Part shown: positions 41,330 through 48,595 of the stretch, piece after piece
How positions within the stretch are numbered: the first letter of the stretch is position 1
Layout: every line of letters begins with the position of its first letter
Source of the DNA: Chromobacterium subtsugae
Lineage (GTDB): Bacteria > Pseudomonadota > Gammaproteobacteria > Burkholderiales > Chromobacteriaceae
Assembly (NCBI RefSeq): GCF_001676875.1
Contig: NZ_JYKA01000002.1
Span: forward strand, 186,001 to 250,000
DNA: 64,000 bases
Direction of reading: 5' to 3'
Position numbers and translations under genes: made by a program
The notes under the pieces: model-generated
What the model was told of the DNA's origin: nothing
The model's database searches: none
What the model saw: only the letters and a program-made list of their open reading frames with translations

Positions 41330-42945
41330 CCGAACAAAACCAAAAACAATTGGGCAACACCCTTTGGAGCATCGCCGACCAACTACGCGGGGCGATGGAT
41401 GCGGACGACTTCCGCGACTACATGCTGTCCTTCCTCTTCCTGCGCTATCTCTCCGACAACTACGAGACGGCGGCGAAGAAAGAGTTAGGGCGGGACTATC
41501 CGAAAGATGACGAATATGGGTGTCAGGTGCCGCTGGCGCGCTGGTACGACGCCAATGAGAGTGATATTCCTGCGTTTGAAAAGCAGATGCGCCGCAAGGT
41601 GCACTACGTCATCCGGCCTGAACACCTATGGAATAGTATTGCCAATCTGGCACGCACGCAGAGCAAGTATTTGTTGAGCAGGTTGCAGGATGGTTTTAAA
41701 TATATCGAGACAGAATCGTTTGAGAGCACTTTCCAGGGCTTGTTCTCAGAGATTGACCTCTCCTCTCCCAAGCTCGGCAAAACTTACGAAGATCGCAACG
41801 CCAAGCTTTGCACCATCATCCAGAAGATTGCCGAAGGGTTGGCGGAATTCTCAACCGACATTGACGCATTAGGCGATGCCTATGAATACCTGATCGGCCA
41901 ATTTGCCGCCGGGTCGGGCAAGAAAGCGGGCGAGTTCTACACCCCGCAGCAGATTTCCGACATCCTCTCCGCCATCGTCACACTGGACAGCCAGGAGCCG
42001 AAAACCGGCACCAAGAAGCGGCTAGAAAGCGTGATGGACTTTGCCTGCGGCTCCGGCTCACTGTTGCTCAACGTGCGCAAGAAGGTAGCCAAGGCGGGCG
42101 GCACCATCGGCAAGATCTTCGGCCAGGAAAAAAACATCACCACCTACAACCTGGCACGCATGAACATGCTGTTGCACGGGGTGAAGGACACGGAGTTCGA
42201 GATCTTCCACGGTGACACCCTGCTCAACGAGTGGGACATGATGCGCGAGCAGAACCCGGCCAAGAGGCCTAGCTTTGACGCCATCGTCGCCAATCCACCC
42301 TTCAGCTACCGCTGGGAACCGACCGACGCGCTGGCCGACGATGTGAGGTTCAAGAGCCATGGCCTAGCGCCCAAGTCCGCGGCCGACTTCGCCTTCCTGC
42401 TGCATGGCTTCCACTACCTCAAAGACGAAGGCGTGATGGCCATCATTCTGCCGCACGGCGTGCTGTTCCGCGGCGGCGCGGAAGAACGCATCCGCACCAA
42501 GCTGCTCAAGGACGGCCACATCGACACCATCATCGGCCTGCCTGCCAATCTGTTCTACTCCACCGGCATTCCGGTCTGCATCCTGGTGCTGAAAAAGTGC
42601 AAGAAGCCGGACGACGTGTTGTTCATCAACGCCGCCGAGCACTTTGTGAAAGGCAAGCGCCAGAACCAGCTGAGCGATGAGCACATCGCAAAAATTATCG
42701 ACACCTATCAGCAACGGCCAGAAAAGCCTATCGAGCGCTACGCCCGCAGGGTTGAGATGGCGGAGATTGAGAAGAATGACTTCAACCTGAATATCTCCCG
42801 CTACATCAGCACGGCAGTGGCTGAAGAAGAAATCAAATTAGATGAGTTGAATCAGACACTGGGCGATATCGAGCAAGAGATTGCTAAGGCCAAGGCCAAA
42901 CACAATACCTTCCTCAAAGAATTGGGGCTGCCATTATTGCCTTAA
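41326..42945 (+). CDS. hsdM: HsdM, type I DNA adenine methyltransferase subunit
   Basis: 539 residues. The N-terminal helical domain (LWSIADQLRGAMDADDFRDYML) is followed by the catalytic domain with motif I FACGSGSLLLNV and motif IV NPPFSY, the N6-adenine signature. HsdM with HsdS protects host DNA, and with HsdR completes the restriction enzyme. It is the last gene of the overlapping operon and is followed by a strong terminator. Finding hsdM last is unusual. Confidence 0.95.
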   Translation: MTEQNQKQLGNTLWSIADQLRGAMDADDFRDYMLSFLFLRYLSDNYETAAKKELGRDYPKDDEYGCQVPLARWYDANESDIPAFEKQMRRKVHYVIRPEHLWNSIANLARTQSKYLLSRLQDGFKYIETESFESTFQGLFSEIDLSSPKLGKTYEDRNAKLCTIIQKIAEGLAEFSTDIDALGDAYEYLIGQFAAGSGKKAGEFYTPQQISDILSAIVTLDSQEPKTGTKKRLESVMDFACGSGSLLLNVRKKVAKAGGTIGKIFGQEKNITTYNLARMNMLLHGVKDTEFEIFHGDTLLNEWDMMREQNPAKRPSFDAIVANPPFSYRWEPTDALADDVRFKSHGLAPKSAADFAFLLHGFHYLKDEGVMAIILPHGVLFRGGAEERIRTKLLKDGHIDTIIGLPANLFYSTGIPVCILVLKKCKKPDDVLFINAAEHFVKGKRQNQLSDEHIAKIIDTYQQRPEKPIERYARRVEMAEIEKNDFNLNISRYISTAVAEEEIKLDELNQTLGDIEQEIAKAKAKHNTFLKELGLPLLP

Positions 42946-42993
42946 TGGTTTGCGTAGTAGAATGTAGCTGCAACCAGACATGAACCAAAAACG

Positions 42994-43025
42994 AAAAAGC
43001 CAAGCTATCGTAGCTTGGCTTTTTT
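42994..43025. terminator. hsd operon terminator
   Basis: A perfect 14-bp stem AAAAAGCCAAGCTA/TAGCTTGGCTTTTT with a TCG loop lies about 50 nt after hsdM. It can act in both directions. Confidence 0.88.
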
Positions 43026-43127
43026 CCGACCACAGTTGCAGAACAAGCAACCTGAATGGCATGGCAATCATGCATAAGCTGCATTGCATCCTGTATCATT
43101 ACGCTTTCGCATGTTTAGATCATTGAC

Positions 43128-44054
43128 ATGAGCCGCCTGTCCCAATCCCAAAAAGTGGCGCAACTGCTGCGCAGCCACCCTGGTCAACGTTTCACCGCCC
43201 GCCAGATTGCCAGCACCATCGTGCATCAATACCCAGAAGACTATGCAGACAAGCGCAGCAACCCGCGTTTTGCCAACGACAAGGCATTTCTCTCCCAAGT
43301 GGTAGCGGAGATTGGCGCGCAGAAAGATGCCATCATCGGCGCAGATAGCCGGATACGCTGGCAAGACAAACCTCGGCCACGGGTGTACTGGTATGAAACC
43401 ACGGATGCGGTGGTGGAAACGGTAATTGAAGAAGACGAAGATGACAGCCCGGCAGCCGAGCAGGCCGATCTAAGCGAGTACCAACTGTACCCCTTGCTGA
43501 TGCAGTATCTGCAAACCGAACTGTCTTTGTATGGCCTGCGTGTCGACGAAAAACGCTCACGTAACCAGCGCGGCAGCGGCGGCAACCATTGGCTGCACCC
43601 AGACCTGGTAGCCATGCAACCAGTGGCAAAAGACTGGCACGAGCTGGTACGCAGCTGCGTACTGCATGGCGGTGGCCAGAGCGTGCGGCTGTGGGCTTTT
43701 GAAGTAAAGAAAGAACTAACCCGGGGTAATGTGCGCAAGTCCTTCTTCCAGGCCGTCAGTAATTCCAGCTGGGCTAACGAAGGCTACTTGGTTTGCACCG
43801 GCATCGTCGGCAAAGACACGGAAGACGAATTGCGCATGCTGTCCGCCCTGCACGGTATAGGCGTGATCGTACTGGACAGCAGCAACCCCAGCGAGAGCGA
43901 GATCGTCGTCCCCGCCCGAGCCCGTCAGGATGTGGACTGGCAATCGGTCCACCGGCTGGTGGAAGAAAACGAAGACATGCGCGAATTTGTAGAACTGGTT
44001 TCCACTTACTACCAAACCGGCCGCCTGCGGCCACAAGACTGGAATAAGTGTTAA
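43128..44054 (+). CDS. COG2958/HrgA-like protein with nuclease-type motif
   Basis: 308 residues. The N-terminal winged-helix-like domain (about 1-90: QKVAQLLRSHPGQRFTARQIA) is followed by an acidic linker (98-118) and a C-terminal domain. That domain has HPDLVAM (D159) and LWAFEVKKEL (E192, K194), a D...ExK pattern seen in PD-(D/E)xK nucleases. The same family includes HrgA, found beside restriction genes in Helicobacter. It has its own transcription unit after the hsd terminator. The nuclease role is inference. Confidence 0.7.
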   Translation: MSRLSQSQKVAQLLRSHPGQRFTARQIASTIVHQYPEDYADKRSNPRFANDKAFLSQVVAEIGAQKDAIIGADSRIRWQDKPRPRVYWYETTDAVVETVIEEDEDDSPAAEQADLSEYQLYPLLMQYLQTELSLYGLRVDEKRSRNQRGSGGNHWLHPDLVAMQPVAKDWHELVRSCVLHGGGQSVRLWAFEVKKELTRGNVRKSFFQAVSNSSWANEGYLVCTGIVGKDTEDELRMLSALHGIGVIVLDSSNPSESEIVVPARARQDVDWQSVHRLVEENEDMREFVELVSTYYQTGRLRPQDWNKC

Positions 44055-44062
44055 TCCCAGCC

Positions 44063-44091
44063 TTGCCAGCCTGATCCCCCCACCGGATAAT
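44063..44091 (+). promoter_or_regulatory. Strong sigma70-type promoter for the leader RNA
   Basis: TTGCCA at 44063-44068 and GATAAT at 44086-44091 are separated by exactly 17 nt. Transcription should begin near 44098, at the first hairpin of the structured leader. Confidence 0.65.
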
Positions 44092-44097
44092 TGACCC

Positions 44098-44291
44098 CGT
44101 GCCGTTCAATAGCGGCACCGGGATTGGCGTCCTGTTACATCTTCCATCGAACTGCCGCGTTCGCCGCGCCAGTTCGATCATCATTGCTACGCGCAATTTA
44201 TGGCGGGCCGTGGTGGGAGTGTCGCGAGACACGCCGGAGGAGATGCCGGTAACGCCAATCCCGCCATGCGCCTGCCACCCCCGATTGGCGT
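44098..44291 (+). ncRNA. Structured leader with competing stems (possible C4/Icd-type phage regulatory RNA)
   Basis: Visible stems: GTGCCG/CGGCAC (44099-44104 with 44113-44118); an 11-bp stem GGGATTGGCGT (44120-44130) with ACGCCAATCCC (44252-44262); ATCGAACTG (44146-44154) with CAGTTCGAT (44170-44178); and GTGTC-GCGA-GACAC (44219-44232) with a GNRA loop. A third copy, GATTGGCGT (44283-44291), can pair with 44252-44260 instead. A promoter ends just before it, and the first of three paralogous small genes starts 43 nt later. The link to phage C4 antisense RNA is a hypothesis from general resemblance. Confidence 0.5.
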
Positions 44292-44334
44292 CGGGAAAGC
44301 AGGATTGAGCACTCATCTCCGTGAGGATCTTGCT

Positions 44335-44733
44335 ATGACTAGCATTTCCCGCAGTGCGTCTCACCTTGCCGTATCCTCCAGCCCTTTGCTCCGTTCCGGG
44401 GCGTCTGCCTCTTTGTCTCAGCCCAGCCTGCTGGCCATGCATAGGCTGCATGATGCCTTTGCCGCCTTGCAGGACCAGCTAGCCCGCAAGCCGCAGGCCT
44501 GCGCCCGCGTGCCGGCGGCGCAGTTGGCGCATCTGTGCCGCGACATTGAGGACGCGGTGGTAGAAACCATCTGCCACCTGGCCCATAGCCAGCTGGGCCT
44601 GCAGGCGCTGTTGGACCTGCTTGCCTGCCTGGGCGACGATGTGCGCCTGCCTTCCAGCCGCCTGCTGCAATTATTGCAGCCGCTGGACAAGCGGGTGGAG
44701 GCGTCGCTTAGCCGGCTGACCGGCGTGCTGTAA
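44335..44733 (+). CDS. Unknown small protein, paralogue 1 of 3 (DUF1484-like?)
   Basis: 132 residues. A Ser-rich N-terminus (about 1-35) precedes a helical core with LCRDIEDAVVETICHLA (about 64-80) and DLLACLGDDVRLPSSRLLQLL. The same core occurs in the two following genes. There is no signal peptide or membrane segment. GTGAGGA precedes the ATG. I recall a small DUF1484 family from Chromobacterium and Ralstonia, but that assignment is not verified here. It lies just downstream of the structured leader. Confidence 0.7.
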   Translation: MTSISRSASHLAVSSSPLLRSGASASLSQPSLLAMHRLHDAFAALQDQLARKPQACARVPAAQLAHLCRDIEDAVVETICHLAHSQLGLQALLDLLACLGDDVRLPSSRLLQLLQPLDKRVEASLSRLTGVL

Positions 44734-45006
44734 GCCGCTGCCGCCGCGGCCCATCCGGGCACGGCGGCCGCTGAGAACCCCGTGTTGGGGTGGGCAGCGG
44801 CGTGGCGGCACCTTGGGGGCGCACTCACCCATCGCGCCCCACGCCGCCTGCGCATCAGGCACCTTCCGCCCTCGCCGCTTTCTCCGCCCCCACACGGGAC
44901 GCACTGACTTACCGCTCGCCCGCGCACGTTGGCCTTTCCCCGGCCGCTGGCCGGACAGGCGCTGGCGCGCGCGCGGGTGGGCGGGCTTTCTCCCTGGAGA
45001 ACACTG
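44734..45006. other. Gap between paralogues 1 and 2
   Basis: A GC-rich stretch of 273 nt. It contains a short hairpin AACCCCGTGTTGGGGT near 44776-44791 and C-rich runs. No gene is supported. A TGGAGAAC ribosome site sits at its end for paralogue 2. Confidence 0.4.
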
Positions 45007-45393
45007 ATGACCCATCACACCGAACTGGCGCCCCATACTTCCGCCCAAGCCCGCGCGGCAAACCGCCGGCCGCAGCCGGCCAAACCCACCGCCGCGCTGG
45101 CAGGGCTGAAGCAAGCCCTGGCCCAGCTGCAAGCCATGCTGGCCGACCCGGACCTGGCCAGCCTGAACCAACCGCTGGCGCGGCTAAACGAACTATGCGG
45201 CGACATTGAAGGCGCGGTGGTGGCAGCCATCTGCCACCTGGCCGACGGCCAGCAGAGCCAGCACGCGGTGCGGGACCTGCTGACTTGCCTGGGCGACGAC
45301 CTGCGCCTGCCTTCCAGCCGGCTGCGGGAATTGCTGCTGCCGCTGGATGCGCGCATGGACAAGGCGCTGACGCTGCTTGCCCAGGTGCGCTAA
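45007..45393 (+). CDS. Unknown small protein, paralogue 2 of 3
   Basis: 128 residues. The core LCGDIEGAVVAAICHLADGQ and DLLTCLGDDLRLPSSRLREL closely matches paralogue 1, and the nucleotide match in this part (44618-44664 against 45277-45320) is also very high, pointing to recent duplication. The N-terminus (about 1-45) differs and is Ala/Gln-rich. The function is unknown. A good ribosome site (TGGAGAAC) supports the ATG at 45007. Confidence 0.7.
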   Translation: MTHHTELAPHTSAQARAANRRPQPAKPTAALAGLKQALAQLQAMLADPDLASLNQPLARLNELCGDIEGAVVAAICHLADGQQSQHAVRDLLTCLGDDLRLPSSRLRELLLPLDARMDKALTLLAQVR

Positions 45394-45461
45394 GCGCGCC
45401 TCAGCCGGGCCGGCGCGCTGGCCCGGCTGTTTTCATCATTCCGTTCCGTGAAGGATGCGCC

Positions 45462-45827
45462 ATGTCCAATGTCTCGCCATTTGTCCCGCCCGCCGCTCCC
45501 AGGCCCGCCCCGCTCCCCGCCACCGCGGCGGCGCTGGTGGAGCTGCGCCAAGTCATCGCCAAGCTGCAAAGCCCGCATGACCCTACCTGCCCCACCACGC
45601 TGCGCTTGTCGATGGAGCGGCTGGCCCAGCTGGACCGCGACATCGAACAAGCCCTCAGCGCCAGCAGCCACACGCTGGCCCGCGTCAGCGAAGGCATGCA
45701 GTCGCTGTTGAACCTGCTGCTGCTGGCCGACGCCACCCCGTTGCCCTCGCGCCAGCTGTTCAGCCTGATCTCCCCGCTGCACCGCCAGTTGCTGCAGGCC
45801 CGTTACCAGTTGGAGGGCAGGGTGTAG
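45462..45827 (+). CDS. Unknown small protein, paralogue 3 of 3
   Basis: 121 residues. It is a diverged member: LDRDIEQALSASSHTLA aligns with the DIE-containing helix of the others, and PLPSRQLFSLISPLHRQLLQ with the LPSSRL region. The Pro/Ala-rich N-terminus (about 1-25) is unrelated. AAGGA precedes the ATG. A terminator follows, so the three genes and the leader may form one unit ending here. Confidence 0.65.
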   Translation: MSNVSPFVPPAAPRPAPLPATAAALVELRQVIAKLQSPHDPTCPTTLRLSMERLAQLDRDIEQALSASSHTLARVSEGMQSLLNLLLLADATPLPSRQLFSLISPLHRQLLQARYQLEGRV

Positions 45828-45830
45828 CAA

Positions 45831-45866
45831 AAAAGCCCACCCGGCCGGATGGCGGGGTGGGCTTTA
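45831..45866 (+). terminator. Terminator after the three paralogues
   Basis: AAAGCCCAC and GTGGGCTTT form a stem around a CCGGCCGG-containing loop just after the stop of paralogue 3. Confidence 0.75.
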
Positions 45867-45963
45867 AGCTGGCGCGCAGACACTAGGCTAGCTGTGCGCC
45901 GTCAGGAATCTATTCAAACTTACTGCACGAATACAAGCAAGTTATTGTATTTTATGGATTCTA

Positions 45964-45993
45964 TCTATTAGTATCTATTCAATATCTATTCAA
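45964..45993 (+). promoter_or_regulatory. Phased TCTATTCAA repeats upstream of a HTH gene fragment
   Basis: TCTATTAGTA, TCTATTCAATA and TCTATTCAAAT follow one another at 10-11 nt spacing, ending about 10 nt before the HTH frame. Another TCTATTCAA lies at 45909-45917, and an inverted copy TTGAATAGA at 46231-46239 just past the frame. The helical phasing suggests a protein-binding array. Confidence 0.5.
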
Positions 45994-46003
45994 ATCCCAG
46001 CCC

Positions 46004-46234
46004 ATGTCTGTTGAAGCTATCCTCACCAGCCTGCGAAGCGACCCCAAAACCGCGACGGAACTCTGCGCCCAGCTTGGCCTTAGCCAGCCCACCTTGTCGC
46101 GCCGCCTGCAAGAGGCCGGCGCCAGGGTAGTCCGCATGGGCAGCGCCCTCGATGGGTTGATTAGTAAACTACAGGTATCACGTGAGGGCGCCCTACCACA
46201 ATTACATTTTGCTCTGCATTTTCCTAAATTTTGA
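46004..46234 (+). pseudogene. Truncated HipA/YjjJ-type HTH domain
   Basis: 76 residues. The first 45 (SDPKTATELCAQLGLSQPTL then SRRLQEAGARVVRMG) match the N-terminal winged helix of YjjJ-like HipA-family proteins. After residue 48 the sequence diverges into an unrelated AT-rich tail and stops, so the kinase-like body is gone. It may be a remnant or may still encode a small DNA-binding protein. The flanking 9-bp repeats could be its operator. Confidence 0.55.
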
Positions 46235-46331
46235 ATAGAAAAAATCGGAAAACCACACAAAAAATCAACACCATTACGAGATTTTTCTCAATTGAAATGG
46301 CATTCCGAAATCCATTCCAATCACGGATAGC

Positions 46332-46841
46332 TCAATCACGATATATTGCCGAAATTGCTTTGATCGGCACTATCATCGCTGGCGAAGCGGTTGGCCTGTG
46401 AAGATAGCTACCTTGTACTACACGGCATTGCACAGCTTCCTCTCCTGTCAATTTCTGAATAATGTTATGACTGGAAGGTAGCAACCACCGCCCTTCTTCT
46501 ACATAATTTTCTAAAGCATCTGCCTTGTAAATAAACACTCGTCCTTCATGGCCAACTTCCTCGACACTCCCACTCCAAAACAGCCCATCATCCAGATTAA
46601 TAAAGCTGCCAACAGGTTGACTACCTACCCGACAATTTAGCCGGTTTAACTTCCCAGCTAACGCAGATTCTTCGCTGGAAAATTTGAACACCACCTCCGC
46701 CGTAGCTTTCTCAGCAGCAACATATTGAATTGAACCAATAGCACTTGCCCAGCTGATTACCAAGGCCATTACATGGAAAAATATAAGAAGCGGCATATAA
46801 ATAAGGCCCAAGCTTTCAATTAATCTTTCGCGCAGGGACAC
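46332..46841 (-). CDS. Membrane-anchored hypothetical protein
   Basis: 169 residues with one hydrophobic segment near 13-36 (YMPLLIFFHVMALVISWASA) and a presumed exported body. The body has two cysteines, C70 region (LNRLNCRVGS) and a later QCRVVQG. The gene is AT-rich like the rest of the VgrG cassette. It might be an additional immunity or accessory protein for the type VI effector, but nothing in its sequence proves that. Not recognised. Confidence 0.5.
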   Translation of the reverse strand: MSLRERLIESLGLIYMPLLIFFHVMALVISWASAIGSIQYVAAEKATAEVVFKFSSEESALAGKLNRLNCRVGSQPVGSFINLDDGLFWSGSVEEVGHEGRVFIYKADALENYVEEGRWLLPSSHNIIQKLTGEEAVQCRVVQGSYLHRPTASPAMIVPIKAISAIYRD

Positions 46842-47088
46842 TGCCGCAGATTACAAATTTAAAAACATAAAATCCGCCAGCTTAACTCAATATCACGGAA
46901 AAATTTCACCACAATCACTTGGCATGAAAATAAATAGTTGAAAAATCCTCTATCTATTTCAACACTATCCAAACTATTTCAGGAGAATTTTACACATATA
47001 ATCACCCATCACCAAGAATATGGATTGAGAAAGTATTTTACAGATATTTTGATTGAATCAGATAGTGCTGGCCCTGCCACATAATTTC
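46842..47088. other. AT-rich gap with no gene
   Basis: About 250 nt of low-GC DNA between the 169-residue gene and the decayed small gene. No frame of note was found on either strand. It probably carries the promoter of the minus-strand 169-residue gene. Confidence 0.4.
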
Positions 47089-47292
47089 TTACAACCACTC
47101 TACAATCCAAATATTTACTCGTTGAAAAGCGGCTTTGACTTCATCGGATGACACGTCTTCTATTGATTCATGCCTGCAACTGTACTCAACCTAATTTGCC
47201 TTATGTTTATACTCGCCAGCAACACCATCATAATCAAAACCTCCACTCCCCACCTTAACCCAAATAGAAACCCAGCTCAGCACATCAGCCAT
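47089..47292 (-). pseudogene. 67-codon gene interrupted by an in-frame TAG
   Basis: Starting at ATG 47292 the frame reads MADVLSWVSIWVKVGSGGFD onward for 33 codons, meets TAG at 47193-47191, then stays open in the same frame for 34 more codons (VEYSCRHESIEDVSS and on to VNIWIVEWL) before TAA. Both halves look protein-like, so one nonsense change seems to split a small gene. Its third to seventh residues echo the C-terminus of the next gene upstream (SVLSW). It may be a decayed immunity gene. Confidence 0.5.
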
Positions 47293-47315
47293 CTGGATTA
47301 TTTTTCATAGACGCA

Positions 47316-47783
47316 TCACCAACTCAATACCGAATATAAATCCTTAACAGGAACTTCAATAGGCTTGGTAGTTTCTCCAAAAGAAAAGAAACCTTTTCGA
47401 TAAATGACGCAAGGAATATATTTCTCCCCGTTTAACTCTCTATCAATATCAAACTTCCCTACCGCGTATTGACCACTGCGGCTGAAGCCATCCATAAAAA
47501 CCATAGCCTTAAACTTTCCGCCCCCAATTTTGTTAATGACTTTACCGTAAATTGCAACACCATCATCTGGAAAAACATTTGGATATTTAGTTTTTTCAGA
47601 TAACGCACACGCTATATTGTAGGCCCCACCAAAGTCATTTTTATCACTTGAAAAGTAAATTTCAACCAACCCTCCCTCCCCTAATGCTAGGTGATCATAC
47701 TTAACTATCGGAGGAGAACTTGATACCCATGCCAGCAGCACTGCAAGCACAGTACATACCATTATTACTCTCACCAGCCTCAT
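47316..47783 (-). CDS. Putative exported immunity protein for the T6SS lipase
   Basis: 155 residues. An N-terminal hydrophobic segment (about 5-22, VIMVCTVLAVLLAWV) should send the body to the periplasm. The rest is beta-rich with two cysteines (IACALSE, IPCVIYR) that could form a disulphide. It starts directly at the end of the lipase frame. Lipase effectors of type VI systems usually have periplasmic immunity partners encoded next door, so this role is inferred from position. Confidence 0.55.
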   Translation of the reverse strand: MRLVRVIMVCTVLAVLLAWVSSSPPIVKYDHLALGEGGLVEIYFSSDKNDFGGAYNIACALSEKTKYPNVFPDDGVAIYGKVINKIGGGKFKAMVFMDGFSRSGQYAVGKFDIDRELNGEKYIPCVIYRKGFFSFGETTKPIEVPVKDLYSVLSW

Positions 47784-48577
47784 TTACTCGCCTTTCAAAT
47801 TTGTTTCAACACTGCCTTTCAAGATACTCCAGGCAGTTATATTATTATCCAAAGGATATAGCATGGCAGGCAACGTTTCAACATGATTTACGTCTATAAA
47901 CTTATTTAAATCTGGCCTGCGATCAGGAATTTTAACTCCATCAAAACGAGGCCCAATCCACCATTGCCGACCTAGGTCAGCGACAAAATTTGCAGATAAA
48001 TCCACTTTCATATCATCATATTTTTTTCTTGGCAGGTACTTCTTTACGATTGAAAAATAGCTTTGGTCATAGCGTAAATTAATCCAGATATATGCTTTTG
48101 GCTCAGGAACAGATGCATATATATCCGCAAACATTTTCAATGAAAAATCCTCACCAACTGGGTCAAGAGTAATCAGCATTTCAACATCATAACTAAGCTT
48201 AGATAATTTTTCTGAAAAGTGTGCGCCATTCCACCCCCCCAAACTGTGCCCGACAATATAAACCTTGGCCTTTTTGTCTAAAATAAATTGGTTAGCAATA
48301 CTTTTTAAATTATCTTCATCATGAAGCTCATAGTACCCAACATAGACGGAACTTATCAGAACTTCAGAAATTTCTTTCTTGAAATTACTTTCAAAGTACT
48401 TCTGAACATCAACTATATTATGATTTGGACCGCTACCTAAAAATTGCCTTTTATCCCCGGCTCCGCCCACAAAAAAATAACTATCTTAGGCGGCTTGCAT
48501 ATGAAAATTTTCTTATTGCTCTTGTTTGCCTCTGGTGACAGTACTGCTGAATGCGATTGCAACACTTGATTAGCCAT
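47784..48577 (-). pseudogene. T6SS lipase effector (Tle-like) with frame break at a T7 tract
   Basis: ATG 48577 with a GGAAGGG site starts a frame that ends at a TAG (48439-48437) after 46 codons. A second frame from 48470 encodes the rest: GGAGDKRQFLGSG, nucleophile GHSLGGW, acid TLDPVGEDF and His in DVNHVETLP. The two frames meet at seven T residues (48477-48471). One extra T, or a -1 ribosomal slip at U-UUU-UUG, would join them as IVIFFVGGAGD, giving about 264 residues. It follows vgrG by 18 nt. It may be inactive, phase-variable, programmed, or an artefact. Confidence 0.65.
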
Positions 48578-48595
48578 ACATTTACCCTTCCAACA

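Noticed and set aside
44099-44308. A 69-codon plus-strand frame within the leader RNA (LWRAVVGVSRDTPEEM region)
   Set aside because: It vaguely resembles Icd-like phage ORFs, but it has no ribosome site and coincides with the hairpins, which explain the conservation better.
43774-44451. A 225-codon minus-strand frame across the nuclease gene end and leader
   Set aside because: It overlaps a well-supported plus-strand gene and a plus-strand promoter, and shows no protein motifs.
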